This document shows, in pieces, positions 9,500-20,304 of a DNA stretch of 64,000 bases. How positions within the stretch are numbered: the stretch's first letter is position 1; each line of letters opens with the position of its first letter. The notes below the pieces were generated by a model. The model ran no database searches, was not told the origin of the DNA, and worked only from the letters and a program-made list of their open reading frames with translations. Both the position numbers and the translations under genes were made by a program. The stretch comes from Actinobacillus porcitonsillarum (GTDB lineage: Bacteria > Pseudomonadota > Gammaproteobacteria > Enterobacterales > Pasteurellaceae): contig NZ_CP029206.1 in the NCBI RefSeq assembly GCF_003101015.1, positions 992,001 through 1,056,000 of the forward strand. The letters are read 5' to 3'.

Positions 9500-11515
9500 A
9501 TGAAACTGAATAAAATAAATCGATTTGTTACATGCGTGGTAATGAGTCTTTTCGTTGGGCAGAGTTTTGCCATCGAGCCACAAATTAAAGCAGACGCTTT
9601 AGTGACACCAAAACCAACAGAGCAACATTCGCTTTCAACCAAGCGAGTCACAGCACGTTTAACGCAGTCACATTATCATAAATTCAAATTAGATGATGAG
9701 TTTGCGGGTAAAATTTTTAACCGTTATATGGATTGGTTAGATCCAGCGCATAATACTTTTTTACAATCTGATGTTGATGAGATGCGTAAAAAATATGCTT
9801 CAACTTTAGATGATGAATTATACGAAGGTAAATTAGATTCTGCGTTTGCTATGTATGATTTAATGTCTAAACGCCGCTATGAGCGCTATCAATACGCTTT
9901 ATCTCTATTAGACAAAGAGCCAAATTTAAAGGCTGATGATGTTATTGAGAATGATCGCGAAAAGGCACCGTTCCCAACAACAGTAGAAAATGCCGATAAA
10001 TTATGGGAACAGCGTGTCAAAAATGACATTATCAGCTTGTATTTAAAAGACAAAAAATGGCCGGAAATTAAGAAAACATTAGCTAAACGTTATAATTTAG
10101 CGATTAAACGCCTAACACAAGTAAAAGCAGATGATATTTTACAAACGTATTTAAATTCTTTTGCTCGTGAGATTGATCCGCATACAAGTTATTTATCGCC
10201 TCGTGCGGCAAAAGCATTCCAAGAGAGTATGAACCTTTCTCTTGAAGGGATTGGTGCAACACTTTCAATGGAAGATGATGTTACAACAATCAAATCGCTC
10301 GTACCTGGCGCACCAGCGGCTCGTAGCAAGAAACTAGCTGTAGGCGATAAAATTGTGGGTGTAGGGCAAGGCGACAAAGGAGAAATTGAAGACGTCATTG
10401 GCTGGCGTTTAGATGATGTTGTCGATAAGATCAAAGGGAAAAAAGGTTCTAAGGTTCGTTTAGAGATTGAACCTGAAAAAGGCGGCAAAACGAAAATTAT
10501 TACCTTAATCCGCGATAAAGTCCGTATTGAAGATAGTGCTGCTAAATTGACTATCGATAAGATTGATGGGAAAAACATTGCGGTTATTAAGATCCCGACT
10601 TTCTATATTGGTTTAACAAAAGATGTTCGTAAATTATTAGACCAAATGAAAGAGAAAAAAGCAGAAGGTCTGATTATTGATTTACGTGAGAATGGCGGTG
10701 GTTCACTGACAGAAGTGATTGAACTATCAGGCTTATTTATTAAAGAAGGTCCGGTTGTTCAAGTACGAGATGCATTTAATCGCATTAAAGTACACGAAGA
10801 TCCTGAAGCGGATAAGTCGGTTTATGATGGTAATTTAATGGTAATGATCAATCGCCATAGTGCTTCTGCTTCAGAAATTTTCGCAGCGGCAATGCAAGAT
10901 TACAATCGTGCGATTATTGTTGGACAACAAACCTTTGGTAAAGGTACGGTTCAACAAAGCCGTTCGTTAAATTTTGTGTATGATTTAGATCAGGAGCCAC
11001 TTGGCTATATTCAATATACGATTCAAAAATTCTATCGTATTAACGGCGGTAGTACCCAATTAAAAGGGGTTGAAGCGGATATTAAGTTCCCAGAAATTAT
11101 CAATGCAGCAAAAACAGGAGAAAGCTTCGAAGATAATGCGCTTCCTTGGGATAAAATTCCGGCAGCTTCTTACCAATTAGCCGGTTCTGCTCGTAATGCT
11201 GTAGAAGAATTAACGAAGAAACATGAAGAGCGTATCGCAAAAGATCCTGAATTTATCGCATTAAATGAGGATATTGCACTACGTAAAGAGCGTGATGATC
11301 GTAAATTTACTTCATTAAATTTAGCTGAGCGTCAGAAAGAAAACGATGAAGATGAAGCTAGACGATTGGCAAATCTCAACGAACGTTTCAAACGTGAAGG
11401 CAAAAAAGCGTTAAAAAATATTGATGCTCTACCAAAAGACTACGAAGCACCGGACTTTTTCTTGAAAGAAACGGAGAAAATGATGGTCGATTGGTTAGAA
11501 ATTGATAAAAAGTAA
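9500..11515 (+). CDS. prc: Tail-specific periplasmic protease Prc
   Basis: Periplasmic serine protease that degrades proteins with nonpolar C-termini and trims peptidoglycan enzymes. The signal peptide ends near VGQSFA, and a PDZ domain lies around residues 230-330. The catalytic pair is Ser456 in SASASEI and Lys481 in FGKGTVQ, with the 25-residue spacing of E. coli Tsp. I start at ATG 9500 because AAGGTAG precedes it. The product has 671 residues. It lies downstream of proQ, as in E. coli. Confidence 0.94.
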   Translation: MKLNKINRFVTCVVMSLFVGQSFAIEPQIKADALVTPKPTEQHSLSTKRVTARLTQSHYHKFKLDDEFAGKIFNRYMDWLDPAHNTFLQSDVDEMRKKYASTLDDELYEGKLDSAFAMYDLMSKRRYERYQYALSLLDKEPNLKADDVIENDREKAPFPTTVENADKLWEQRVKNDIISLYLKDKKWPEIKKTLAKRYNLAIKRLTQVKADDILQTYLNSFAREIDPHTSYLSPRAAKAFQESMNLSLEGIGATLSMEDDVTTIKSLVPGAPAARSKKLAVGDKIVGVGQGDKGEIEDVIGWRLDDVVDKIKGKKGSKVRLEIEPEKGGKTKIITLIRDKVRIEDSAAKLTIDKIDGKNIAVIKIPTFYIGLTKDVRKLLDQMKEKKAEGLIIDLRENGGGSLTEVIELSGLFIKEGPVVQVRDAFNRIKVHEDPEADKSVYDGNLMVMINRHSASASEIFAAAMQDYNRAIIVGQQTFGKGTVQQSRSLNFVYDLDQEPLGYIQYTIQKFYRINGGSTQLKGVEADIKFPEIINAAKTGESFEDNALPWDKIPAASYQLAGSARNAVEELTKKHEERIAKDPEFIALNEDIALRKERDDRKFTSLNLAERQKENDEDEARRLANLNERFKREGKKALKNIDALPKDYEAPDFFLKETEKMMVDWLEIDKK

Positions 11516-11541
11516 CAAAATCGTATATAATGTAACAATCC

Positions 11542-11590
11542 TTAAGCCGCTTATCGAAGAATGTGTTGGACAAGCGGCTTAATTTTTTTA
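11542..11590 (+). terminator. Terminator after prc
   Basis: TTAAGCCGCTT and the distal AAGCGGCTTAA pair, and TTTTTTT follows. One arm carries a near-uptake sequence. Confidence 0.75.
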
Positions 11591-11621
11591 TTTTATGCAA
11601 AATAAAGAGTAAGAACTTACG

Positions 11622-13235
11622 ATGAATAAAATTAAATTATTACCATTGATGATGGCTCTTTCTAGCGTAGCAATTGCTGAAACATCATCACAAACAAATA
11701 TGTCTGCGGAGCAAACATCCACTGCGGTTGTTAATGTACCGACTGTACCACAAACAGCGCCTGTTTCTCAGCCGATTCACGATGGTGTTTTACCTCAACT
11801 TAGTTTTGAAGCTCAACAAGCTAGAGCTGCAGAGTTATCAAAACGAGCAGACTATGCTTATGAGCAAGAGCAAATTCGTCAAGAACAAGCTCGAAAATTA
11901 GCTGCTGCGGAGCAAAAAGTAAAACAAACAGTAGGTAATAATGATTTATTATTAAGTTCAACCACATCAAAAGTTTATTTAGACAATGATTTTTCGCCAA
12001 TGTGGAATGATAAGTCAGCTACTCGTCAATTTTTAAAAGAATATGCTGCGTTTGCAGCAAGTGGTGTTTCGCCTAAATCAGCAAAAGCATTACAGCAAAT
12101 CTTAAATCAACCAGAAGGATTGGCGCGTGATATGTTATTAACGGATAGTTTTTTAGACTATCTTTATTACAATAAAAATGTATATCGTAATGCAAATAAC
12201 TGGTTATATAACTTAGGATCATATTCTCCTAAGGCTCCATCGGGAGAGCAGATTGCGAGCTGGGTTAAATCTGTAAAAAGTGGTAGTTCAGGTCAGTTTG
12301 TTGCGAATTTAGTACCACGTAACCATATTTATCAAGAAACAGTACAACGCTTGTTTGTAATGTCTCCTGGTGCTTCAACATCTACTAAGAAAGCTACTAA
12401 AGGCAAATCTAAAAATGTAGCAGCCACACCTGTTGATGAAGTCGCGGCAACGGGATCAAGCTCTTTCTATAAATTGGCATTAAATGCTCAGCGTTTACGT
12501 ATTATTCCAAGTTTTAATAATGGTATCTTTGTAAATATTCCAAGCTACCAATTATACTATTTCCGCGATGGTCAATTAGCGTTACAGTCAAAAGTAATTG
12601 TTGGACGTGAAGATCGCCGTACACCGGTAATGTATAGCAAACTTAGTAATGTAGTGGTAAATCCGCCATGGAATGTACCAACAAGTATTTTAACAAAAGA
12701 TATCGTACCAAAATTGGCAAGAAATCCAGGGATTGCAGATAGTTTAAGTTACGAAATTTTGGATGGTAGCGGTAATAAAGTAAATCCTCGCAGTGTGAAT
12801 TGGTCGCAGTATTTGAATGCGAAAAGTATACCTTACCGCATTCGTCAAAAAGCGGGTGATGATAGTGCTTTAGGACGTTATAAATTCAACATGCCAAGTT
12901 CAGATGCAATTTATTTACACGATACACCAAATCATGGATTATTTAGTCGTACAGATCGTGCTTTAAGTTCGGGATGTGTGCGTGTAGCAAAATCAAGTGA
13001 ATTGGCAAGCATCTTATTAAAAGAAGCTGGTTGGTCTGCCGAGAAACAGCAAAGTGTCTTAGCGAGTAAAAAAACCACTTCAGCTAATATTCGTTCAGAT
13101 AACCCTGTTTATCTATACTACGTGACCTCATGGGTTGAAGGTGGCAAGGTTTATACTTTACCGGATATTTATAAATTAGATAACAGTATTCCAAAAACAT
13201 CAATTAGTTGGAATAAAGTAAAAAATGTGATCTAG
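11622..13235 (+). CDS. ycbB: L,D-transpeptidase, YcbB/LdtD type
   Basis: Periplasmic enzyme that makes 3-3 cross-links in peptidoglycan. The signal peptide is MNKIKLLPLMMALSSVAIAE. A Q/A/E-rich region follows, then a scaffold domain and the YkuD domain at about residues 290-480. The catalytic signature is intact: His433 and His438 in HDTPNHGLF and Cys452 in SSGCVRV. The 537 residues are somewhat fewer than the 615 of E. coli YcbB. It is followed by ycbK and ycbL, the same order as in E. coli. Confidence 0.93.
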   Translation: MNKIKLLPLMMALSSVAIAETSSQTNMSAEQTSTAVVNVPTVPQTAPVSQPIHDGVLPQLSFEAQQARAAELSKRADYAYEQEQIRQEQARKLAAAEQKVKQTVGNNDLLLSSTTSKVYLDNDFSPMWNDKSATRQFLKEYAAFAASGVSPKSAKALQQILNQPEGLARDMLLTDSFLDYLYYNKNVYRNANNWLYNLGSYSPKAPSGEQIASWVKSVKSGSSGQFVANLVPRNHIYQETVQRLFVMSPGASTSTKKATKGKSKNVAATPVDEVAATGSSSFYKLALNAQRLRIIPSFNNGIFVNIPSYQLYYFRDGQLALQSKVIVGREDRRTPVMYSKLSNVVVNPPWNVPTSILTKDIVPKLARNPGIADSLSYEILDGSGNKVNPRSVNWSQYLNAKSIPYRIRQKAGDDSALGRYKFNMPSSDAIYLHDTPNHGLFSRTDRALSSGCVRVAKSSELASILLKEAGWSAEKQQSVLASKKTTSANIRSDNPVYLYYVTSWVEGGKVYTLPDIYKLDNSIPKTSISWNKVKNVI

Positions 13236-13252
13236 TTCTCAAAAATGAAAAA

Positions 13253-13290
13253 TTCCGAGAAGATTTTACCGCTTCTCGGAACTTTTTCTT
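13253..13290 (+). terminator. Terminator after ycbB
   Basis: TTCCGAGAAG and CTTCTCGGAA pair around a 9-nt loop, and CTTTTTCTTTT follows. This suggests ycbK has its own promoter or depends on read-through. Confidence 0.85.
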
Positions 13291-13401
13291 TTATTATTAC
13301 CCTAAAAATTGCATCATAGTAATAAAACATGATAGATAGCAAATGGCTAAAGGGCTTTAACTATTTTCTATCTGTCATACTCAGCAGCAAAGTGAGGAAA
13401 A

Positions 13402-13959
13402 ATGAACCAAATTAATATCCAACGCCGAAAATGGCTATCTCTAGGCGGGCTTGTATTAGGAGCAAGTCTTTTGCCTAATCAAGTGATGGCAAGTTTATCA
13501 ACGGTGGCACCACTTGCATTACGTTTTCGTAATGTGAATACTGGCGATACCCATGCCGTTAAATTTAGTGGTGGCGGGTTGGCTTCAGCAGATTTAAGCC
13601 AACTTAATTATTTAATGCGTGACCGCCATACCGGACAAGTAAAACGTATTGATCCGAATTTATTTGTTAAATTAAATCAGTTACAACAACGTTTAGGTTT
13701 TCGTAATGCTGAAATCTTAGTATTAAGTGGCTATCGTTCAGCGAAAACAAACGCCGCATTACGCCGTAATCATAGAGGTGTTGCGAGCAATAGTTTCCAT
13801 ATTCGTGGGCAAGCAATAGATTTTCAGGTTTCTGGTGTTCCATTAAGCAAAGTTAAAGCCGCAGCAGAAAGTTTACATAATGGTGGTGTTGGCTATTATC
13901 CACGTAGTAACTTTGTTCATGTGGACACAGGTCCGGTCAGAACATGGCGTGGAGTATAA
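13402..13959 (+). CDS. mepK: DUF882 / M15-family murein endopeptidase YcbK (MepK)
   Basis: Zinc peptidase of the M15A fold. The E. coli homologue MepK cleaves 3-3 cross-links made by L,D-transpeptidases. A twin-arginine signal is visible (RRKWLSLGGLVLGASLLP). Zinc and active-site motifs include SGYRSAKTN, SFHIRGQAIDF and NFVHVDTG. The 185-residue length is normal. It follows ycbB, whose product makes its substrate. Confidence 0.92.
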   Translation: MNQINIQRRKWLSLGGLVLGASLLPNQVMASLSTVAPLALRFRNVNTGDTHAVKFSGGGLASADLSQLNYLMRDRHTGQVKRIDPNLFVKLNQLQQRLGFRNAEILVLSGYRSAKTNAALRRNHRGVASNSFHIRGQAIDFQVSGVPLSKVKAAAESLHNGGVGYYPRSNFVHVDTGPVRTWRGV

Positions 13960-13968
13960 ATAGCTGTT

Positions 13969-14598
13969 ATGTTTAATTTACAGATTATTCCCGTTAGTCC
14001 TTTTCAACAAAATTGTTCTGTCATTTGGGATGATAATAAAAATGCAGCGATTATTGATGCGGGCGATAATGCAGAGCGAATCATTCAATTTGTGGAACAG
14101 CAAGAACTTAACGTTGAAAAATTATTAATTACGCATGCCCATCTTGATCATATTATGGCAGTAGAAAGCGTGCGTGATCATTTTGGTGTACCGGTTTATG
14201 GCTCTCATCTTGCGGATAAACCACTTTTTGAGCAGCTTCCGCAAATGTGCGAAAAATTTGGCTTACCTCCTGTAAAAGGCTTTTTACCTGATCATTGGCT
14301 CAAGGAAGGTGATGAAGTTACGGTTGGTGCTTTAAAATTCAATATCCGCCATTTACCGGGGCATGCACCAGGACATATCGGCTTTTTTGATTTAGAGAAC
14401 AAAGTTGCATTTAGTGGCGATGTATTGTTTAAAGACAGTATCGGGCGTACTGATCTCTATTTAGGGAATTTTGAGCAACTGATTGACACAATCAAAACAA
14501 AAATGTTTGATTTGGAAGATGATTTTATTATTATCCCAGGACATGGTGCTCATACTACCATAGGTAGAGAAAAGGTTCACAATCCATTTTTAAAATAA
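13969..14598 (+). CDS. ycbL: YcbL metallo-beta-lactamase-fold hydrolase
   Basis: A 209-residue glyoxalase II-like hydrolase. The metal-binding motif THAHLDH is near residue 56, with further ligands in HLPGHAPGH, FSGDVLF and IIPGHG. YcbL homologues show glyoxalase II activity in Salmonella, but the physiological substrate is uncertain. It starts 9 bp after mepK and is probably co-transcribed with it. Confidence 0.92.
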   Translation: MFNLQIIPVSPFQQNCSVIWDDNKNAAIIDAGDNAERIIQFVEQQELNVEKLLITHAHLDHIMAVESVRDHFGVPVYGSHLADKPLFEQLPQMCEKFGLPPVKGFLPDHWLKEGDEVTVGALKFNIRHLPGHAPGHIGFFDLENKVAFSGDVLFKDSIGRTDLYLGNFEQLIDTIKTKMFDLEDDFIIIPGHGAHTTIGREKVHNPFLK

Positions 14599-14610
14599 GA
14601 TGTGTTTTTT

Positions 14611-14652
14611 AAGCGGTTGGTTTTTGTAAAAAATTTGCAAAAATCAACCGCT
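14611..14652. terminator. Hairpin of paired AAGCGGTTG / CAACCGCTT
   Basis: A long near-perfect hairpin with uptake-like ends and T/A-rich inner arms. It lies directly after ycbL and is followed by ACTTTTTACTTT. Confidence 0.7.
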
Positions 14653-14685
14653 TTACTTTTTACTTTCATAAAAATCCAATTTAAT

Positions 14686-14725
14686 TATAAATAATTATTG
14701 AATAATTTTGCATATTTATGCAAAA
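14686..14725. promoter_or_regulatory. Candidate ArgR operator upstream of argH
   Basis: The box at 14708-14725 is TTGCATATTTATGCAAAA, nearly a perfect palindrome. A second AT-rich box with centre AATAATTATT lies just upstream, at 14686-14703. Being before an arginine biosynthesis gene fits ArgR control. Confidence 0.7.
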
Positions 14726-14775
14726 TAGGCACATCATTTTTAAGTACTCTTAAATAGAAAGAAAGGAATAACATT

Positions 14776-16152
14776 ATGGCACTTTGGGGTGGACGTTTCA
14801 CACAAGAAGCAGACCAAAAATTCAAATTTTTTAATGACTCTCTACGTTTCGATTATCGTCTGGCATTACAAGATATTGATGGTTCAATCGGTTGGGCAAA
14901 AGCGATTACATCTGTTGGTATTTTAACAGAAGAAGAGCATCAGCAGCTTGTAGCGGCATTAAAAGCACTACGTGCAGAAATTGAACCTAAAATTGAAATT
15001 ATTTTAAAAGACGATGCAGAAGATATCCATAGCTGGGTTGAATCGAAGCTTATTGAAAAAGTTGGGGATTTAGGTAAAAAGCTCCATACAGGACGTAGCC
15101 GTAATGATCAGGTTGCGGTAGATATGAAAATGTGGTGTAAAGCACAAGTTGTTGTGCTTCAAGAACGTATCCGTAACCTACAAGAAAAATTAGTTTTAAC
15201 GGCAGAAGCAAATCAACAAGCTGTTATGCCAGGTTATACTCATTTACAACGTGCACAGCCAATCACTTTTGCACATTGGTGTATGGCATATTTTGAAATG
15301 TTAGAGCGTGATTACAGCCGTTTAGCCGATGCTTATAAGCGTATGCATACGTGCCCATTAGGCTCAGGTGCATTAGCCGGAACTGCTTATGCTATTGATC
15401 GCGACCAACTTGCTCAAGATCTCGGTTTTAGCATTGGTACGCGTAATAGCTTGGACAGCGTATCGGATCGTGATCATGTGTTAGAGCTTCTTTCAAATGC
15501 TTCCATTAGTATGGTGCATTTATCTCGTTTTGCAGAAGATCTAATTTTCTTTAATAGCGGTGAATCTGCATTCTTAGAGCTTTCTGATCGTGTTACGTCT
15601 GGTTCATCGCTTATGCCACAAAAGAAAAACCCGGATGCGTGTGAGTTAATTCGTGGAAAATCCGGACGTGTATTTGGCGCTTTAACTGGCTTACTCACAA
15701 CCTTAAAAGGATTGCCATTAGCTTACAACAAAGATATGCAAGAAGATAAAGAAGGCATTTTTGATGCGATGGAAACATGGCAAGCTTGCTTAGAAATTGG
15801 TGCCTTAGTACTTGAAGATATCAATGTGAATGTTGAGCGTACACGTGAAGCCGCACAGCAAGGTTACTCTAATGCAACAGAATTGGCTGATTATTTAGTG
15901 GCGAAAGGTATTCCATTCCGTGAGGCTCATCATATTGTTGGAGAAGCGGTAGTTTATGCGATCAGTAAGCGTGAACCTTTAGAAGCATTATCTGTTTCAG
16001 AGTTCAAGCAGTTCCATAGTGTGATTGATGAGGATGTTTATCCGATTCTGTCCTTAGAGTCTTGTTTAGAGAAGCGTTGTGCGAAAGGTGGGGTAAATCC
16101 TGAGCGCGTATCAGAAGCCATTTCTGCTGCAAAAATATTATTAAGTATCTAA
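14776..16152 (+). CDS. argH: Argininosuccinate lyase
   Basis: Last step of arginine synthesis: splits argininosuccinate to arginine and fumarate. The fumarase/lyase signature [15 protein letters not shown] is at about residue 280, and HTGRSRNDQ binds substrate. The product has 458 residues. The ATG follows AAAGAAAGGAATAAC. It stands alone, without argG or argC, and has a likely ArgR box upstream. Confidence 0.97.
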   Translation: MALWGGRFTQEADQKFKFFNDSLRFDYRLALQDIDGSIGWAKAITSVGILTEEEHQQLVAALKALRAEIEPKIEIILKDDAEDIHSWVESKLIEKVGDLGKKLHTGRSRNDQVAVDMKMWCKAQVVVLQERIRNLQEKLVLTAEANQQAVMPGYTHLQRAQPITFAHWCMAYFEMLERDYSRLADAYKRMHTCPLGSGALAGTAYAIDRDQLAQDLGFSIGTRNSLDSVSDRDHVLELLSNASISMVHLSRFAEDLIFFNSGESAFLELSDRVTSGSSLMPQKKNPDACELIRGKSGRVFGALTGLLTTLKGLPLAYNKDMQEDKEGIFDAMETWQACLEIGALVLEDINVNVERTREAAQQGYSNATELADYLVAKGIPFREAHHIVGEAVVYAISKREPLEALSVSEFKQFHSVIDEDVYPILSLESCLEKRCAKGGVNPERVSEAISAAKILLSI

Positions 16153-16199
16153 GAGTATTAGAATAGAAACAATTTATTTTGGATACGTATTAGAGAAAG

Positions 16200-16225
16200 A
16201 AAGTCGGGAATTCCCGACTTTTTCT
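16200..16225. terminator. Bidirectional terminator between argH and tex
   Basis: The perfect palindrome AAAGTCGGGAATTCCCGACTTT has A-rich sequence on one side and T-rich on the other, so it can serve both convergent genes. Confidence 0.85.
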
Positions 16226-16226
16226 T

Positions 16227-18563
16227 TTACTTTTTCCACCCTTTCAACGCATCTGCAAATGCATTATTCGTAAATTGATTACGTTGAGGTTTCGATGATT
16301 GATTTTGTAAGCGGTCTGATTTTTCAGTCATTTTGCGATTTTCGTTGTGTTCAGATTTCTTCTCTCCTGCAGAGTCATCTAAGCGCATTGTTAAAGCAAT
16401 ACGTTTACGAGCAACATCTACTTCAAGCACTTTAACCTTAACTACATCGCCTGCTTTTACCACGGTATGCGGATCATCAACAAAGCGATTAGAAAGCATT
16501 GAAATATGCACTAATCCGTCTTGATGTACACCAATATCAACGAAAGCACCAAAGTTAGCAACGTTGGTTACCGTACCTTCTAAGATCATTCCCACTTTAA
16601 GATCCTTGATCTCTTCAACGCCTTCCATAAAAGTAGCTGTTTTGAATTCGCCACGTGGATCTCGCCCCGGTTTTTCAAGCTCTTTGAGAATATCCGTTAC
16701 GGTTGGTAAACCAAATTGTTCATCAACAAAATCTTTTGCATTGAGCTGATGAATTTTAGTCGCATTTCCCATTAAATCCGCAAGGGTTGCCGTAGTGGCT
16801 TGTAGAATTTTCTCAACTACCGGGTAAGCTTCCGGGTGAACACTTGAGGCATCAAGCGGATTTTTTCCATTTAAAATTCGCATAAAGCCGGCACATTGCT
16901 CAAAGGCTTTTGGCCCTAAGCGTGGTACTTTTTTCAAATCGGAGCGACTGTTAAATCGTCCATTTTCATCACGGAATGCCACAATATTTTGTGCAAGCGT
17001 TTTTGTCATACCGGCAACACGTGCGAGAAGTGGAGCTGAAGCGGTATTTAAATCAACACCTACCGCATTTACGCAATCTTCTACCACGGCATCTAATTTT
17101 CGGGCAAGTTGAGATTGGTTCACATCGTGTTGATATTGCCCTACGCCAATGGCTTTCGGTTCAATTTTAACTAATTCCGCAAGTGGGTCTTGTAAACGGC
17201 GGGCAATAGATACCGCACCACGTAAAGAAACATCTAAATCAGGGAATTCATTTGCCGCTAATTCTGATGCAGAGTACACCGAAGCGCCGGCTTCGCTGAC
17301 CACTACGGTTTGCGGGATCAACATATCCGATTTGCTTTCTTTAATCTGTTTAAGCACATCTTTGGCAAAACGTTCTGTTTCACGAGAAGCTGTACCATTA
17401 CCAATCGCAATCAATTCAACATTGTGTTGCTTGATCAATTTATAAAGTGAAACTTCTGCAGCCGCTTTACCGGTCGTATGTGGATAAATAGTCTCTGTAG
17501 CTAATAATTTTCCAGTGTTATCCACAACCGCTACTTTAACCCCTGTTCTTAAACCCGGGTCTAGCCCCATCGTATTTCTTGCCCCTGCAGGTGCAGCCAT
17601 CAATAACGCAGAAAGATTACGGGCAAAAACATCAATGGCTTCTTCTTCCGCTTTTTCACGTAAGGTTGCCATCAATTCGGTTTCAAGATGAAGAAGGACT
17701 TTAATTTTCCACGTCCAAGCAATCACTTGCTCCCGCCATTTATCCGCCGGTTGTTGATTGAAAATGACACCAAGATGCTGACGAATAATCTCTTCACAAG
17801 GGCTTGTTGATTTAGTTTCCTCATTTTCCGGCTCCGGATTGAGTGAAAGCGATAATATACCTTCATTACGTCCACGGAACATCGCTAACGCACGATGAGA
17901 AGGCACGGTTTTGAATGGCTCACTGTGAGTAAAGTAATCACGGAATTTTTCGCCTTCTTCCTCTTTACCTTCAATAACTTTTGCTTCAAAAGCGGCATAA
18001 GCGGTCAAATATTGGCGAAGTTTTGCAAGTAAATCCGCATCTTCTGAAAAACGCTCCATCAGAATATATCTTGCACCGTCTAAAGCCGCTTTTGTATCTG
18101 CTACGCCTTTCTCTACACTCACAAACGCTTCTGCCGCATTTTCAGGTTGTTGCGAAGGATCTGACCATAATAATTCCGCAAGAGGCTCAAGCCCTGCTTC
18201 AATCGCAATTTGTCCACGTGTACGGCGTTTAGGTTTATAAGGTAAATAAAGATCTTCTAATTCGGTTTTACTTTCTACGCTAAGAATTTTGGTTTGAAGC
18301 TCCTCGGTTAATTTACCTTGCTCTTCAATAGATTTTAAAATTGTTTGGCGGCGATCATCTAATTCGCGTAAATAAATTAAGCGAGTTTCAAAATGACGAA
18401 GCTGAGTGTCGTCTAATCCTCCCGTTACCTCTTTACGATAACGAGCGATAAAAGGAATGGTATTACCTTCATCAAGAAGGGTCATTGCCGCTAAAATTTG
18501 GTGTGCGCCAACATTAAGTTCTGTGGCGATAATTTGGCTAATTTGTTGATTTAAATTTGACAT
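16227..18563 (-). CDS. tex: RNA-binding transcription accessory protein Tex
   Basis: Tex/YhgF family, 778 residues, nucleic-acid-binding. In order: an N-terminal helical domain, a YqgF/RNase H-like domain ([16 protein letters not shown]), two helix-hairpin-helix motifs ([25 protein letters not shown]), and a C-terminal S1 domain ([20 protein letters not shown]). The S1 domain is followed by a charged, Asn/Gln-rich tail. It starts 13 bp after the pilW-like gene and may be its operon partner. Confidence 0.95.
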   Translation of the reverse strand: MSNLNQQISQIIATELNVGAHQILAAMTLLDEGNTIPFIARYRKEVTGGLDDTQLRHFETRLIYLRELDDRRQTILKSIEEQGKLTEELQTKILSVESKTELEDLYLPYKPKRRTRGQIAIEAGLEPLAELLWSDPSQQPENAAEAFVSVEKGVADTKAALDGARYILMERFSEDADLLAKLRQYLTAYAAFEAKVIEGKEEEGEKFRDYFTHSEPFKTVPSHRALAMFRGRNEGILSLSLNPEPENEETKSTSPCEEIIRQHLGVIFNQQPADKWREQVIAWTWKIKVLLHLETELMATLREKAEEEAIDVFARNLSALLMAAPAGARNTMGLDPGLRTGVKVAVVDNTGKLLATETIYPHTTGKAAAEVSLYKLIKQHNVELIAIGNGTASRETERFAKDVLKQIKESKSDMLIPQTVVVSEAGASVYSASELAANEFPDLDVSLRGAVSIARRLQDPLAELVKIEPKAIGVGQYQHDVNQSQLARKLDAVVEDCVNAVGVDLNTASAPLLARVAGMTKTLAQNIVAFRDENGRFNSRSDLKKVPRLGPKAFEQCAGFMRILNGKNPLDASSVHPEAYPVVEKILQATTATLADLMGNATKIHQLNAKDFVDEQFGLPTVTDILKELEKPGRDPRGEFKTATFMEGVEEIKDLKVGMILEGTVTNVANFGAFVDIGVHQDGLVHISMLSNRFVDDPHTVVKAGDVVKVKVLEVDVARKRIALTMRLDDSAGEKKSEHNENRKMTEKSDRLQNQSSKPQRNQFTNNAFADALKGWKK

Positions 18564-18576
18564 TGAAGTTCCTAAT

Positions 18577-19119
18577 TTAACGAAGTTGGTTCGCTCTGAC
18601 CTTATCTAATTTTTCCAGTTGATTTATTGCTTCCTGTACTTTCGCAAGATTGGATTCAGATTTAGCACAAAGAATAATATTTTCGAGGCTATCTGCTTGA
18701 TGATAATAAGGCTGTTCGCTACTTACTGCTTTTTCAAATTGTTGATATGCCTGCTGAAATTGACCTTGTTTACACAAAAAAGTGCCGTAATTATTGAGTA
18801 CATCAGGACGATTATGGCTTAAGGTTAAAGCATCAAGGTAAGCTTTTTCAGCCTGTTGAGGTTCGCCTGTTTGTTGATAATAGTAGGCGAGAACAGAGTA
18901 AGGAAGGTAGTCTTTCGGATCGTGGCTTAACGCACGGTCAATATTCTCTTTGGCTTTAGGGAAATCGTGGTGATCAAGATAAGCTAAAGCGAGGTTGATC
19001 CTCGCTTTAACCGCTTCTGAACGGTTAAATTCAGAAATTGGCTCTACCGTAGAAGAACAGCCGACAAGAAACAAGACTAAACAAGCGGTAAAAAAATTGA
19101 ATAATTTTGCAAATGGCAT
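18577..19119 (-). CDS. pilW: TPR lipoprotein PilW/PilF-like
   Basis: A 180-residue outer membrane lipoprotein whose homologues assemble type IV pilus secretins. The signal peptide ends in lipobox LVGC. Tetratricopeptide repeats span about residues 35-150 ([26 protein letters not shown] is split here only by description; the next repeats begin [10 protein letters not shown] and [10 protein letters not shown]). AGGAG precedes the ATG. It follows rlmN as in many gammaproteobacteria, but rodZ and ispG, which usually come next, are replaced by tex. Confidence 0.85.
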   Translation of the reverse strand: MPFAKLFNFFTACLVLFLVGCSSTVEPISEFNRSEAVKARINLALAYLDHHDFPKAKENIDRALSHDPKDYLPYSVLAYYYQQTGEPQQAEKAYLDALTLSHNRPDVLNNYGTFLCKQGQFQQAYQQFEKAVSSEQPYYHQADSLENIILCAKSESNLAKVQEAINQLEKLDKVRANQLR

Positions 19120-19143
19120 TGATGTTCTCCTACTGATGCATGA

Positions 19144-20304
19144 TTAGTGGTTCTTAACCTCAATTCCTTGACCGAATTTACGTTTTTCAAGCGTACGTTT
19201 GGTACGGTCGATTACATCGCCAGCAAGCTGTCCACAAGCCGCATCAATATCATCGCCACGTGTTTTACGAATGGTTACCGTAAAACCGTACTCCATTAAC
19301 GCTTTTTGGAAACGGTCAATACGAGAATTTGAACTCTTCGCATAAGGTGCTTCCGGGAACGGGTTCCAAGGAATTAAGTTAATTTTACACGGTGTATTCT
19401 TTAAGACTTTCGCTAATTGGTGTGCGTGATCAACTTCATCGTTGATATGATCTAACATCACGTACTCAATCGTGACTTTTCCGTGGTTCGCATTAGAGAC
19501 TTCTAAATACTTATTCACGGAGTTAATTAACATTTCAATGTTATATTTTTTGTTAATCGGTACAATTTCATCACGGATTTCATCATTTGGTGCGTGTAAT
19601 GAAATCGCCAATGCCACATCAATTTTTTCACGTAATCCATCTAATGCCGGTACAACGCCAGAGGTTGAAAGCGTCACACGGCGTTTAGATAAACCATAGG
19701 CGAAGTCATCTAACATAATTTCCATTGCCGGAACAACGTTATTCACGTTCAATAATGGCTCGCCCATCCCCATCATCACCACATTAGTAATCGGGCGAAC
19801 GCCAGTAACACCAAAGTTACCGATAATTTTAGACGCACGCCAAACTTGCCCGATAATTTCTGCGACATTTAAATTGCGGTTAAAACCCTGTTGTGCGGTT
19901 GAACAGAATGTACAAGCTAAGGCACAACCTACTTGGGAAGAAACACATAGCGTAGCACGGTCTGCTTCCGGAATATAAACGGTTTCAATTTGCTGTTCGC
20001 CTACTTGCATTGCCCATTTGATCGTACCATCGGCAGAACGTTGTTCTACGGCAACTTCAGGCGCTTTGATTTCAGCAACTTGTTTGAGCTTTTCACGCAA
20101 TACCTTGTTGATATTGCTCATATTATCGAAATTATCTTCTCCGAAGTGATAAATCCATTTCATTAGCTGATCGGCACGGAAAGGTTTTTCGCCTAAACTC
20201 GCTAAAAATTCACGCATTTGTGGGCGTGTCATATTCATAAGATTAACTTTTTCGGATTTCGGGTGTGCAACGGCAATGTTCGTTGCTTGAATTTGATCTG
20301 ACAT
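19144..20304 (-). CDS. rlmN: Dual-specificity rRNA/tRNA methyltransferase RlmN
   Basis: Radical SAM enzyme that methylates A2503 of 23S rRNA and A37 of some tRNAs at C2. The cluster motif is [14 protein letters not shown] (CX3CX2C), and GMGEPLLN is a SAM-binding loop. The second catalytic cysteine lies near the C-terminus in DIDAACGQL. The 386-residue length is normal. It starts the rlmN-pilW(-tex) minus-strand group. Confidence 0.96.
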   Translation of the reverse strand: MSDQIQATNIAVAHPKSEKVNLMNMTRPQMREFLASLGEKPFRADQLMKWIYHFGEDNFDNMSNINKVLREKLKQVAEIKAPEVAVEQRSADGTIKWAMQVGEQQIETVYIPEADRATLCVSSQVGCALACTFCSTAQQGFNRNLNVAEIIGQVWRASKIIGNFGVTGVRPITNVVMMGMGEPLLNVNNVVPAMEIMLDDFAYGLSKRRVTLSTSGVVPALDGLREKIDVALAISLHAPNDEIRDEIVPINKKYNIEMLINSVNKYLEVSNANHGKVTIEYVMLDHINDEVDHAHQLAKVLKNTPCKINLIPWNPFPEAPYAKSSNSRIDRFQKALMEYGFTVTIRKTRGDDIDAACGQLAGDVIDRTKRTLEKRKFGQGIEVKNH

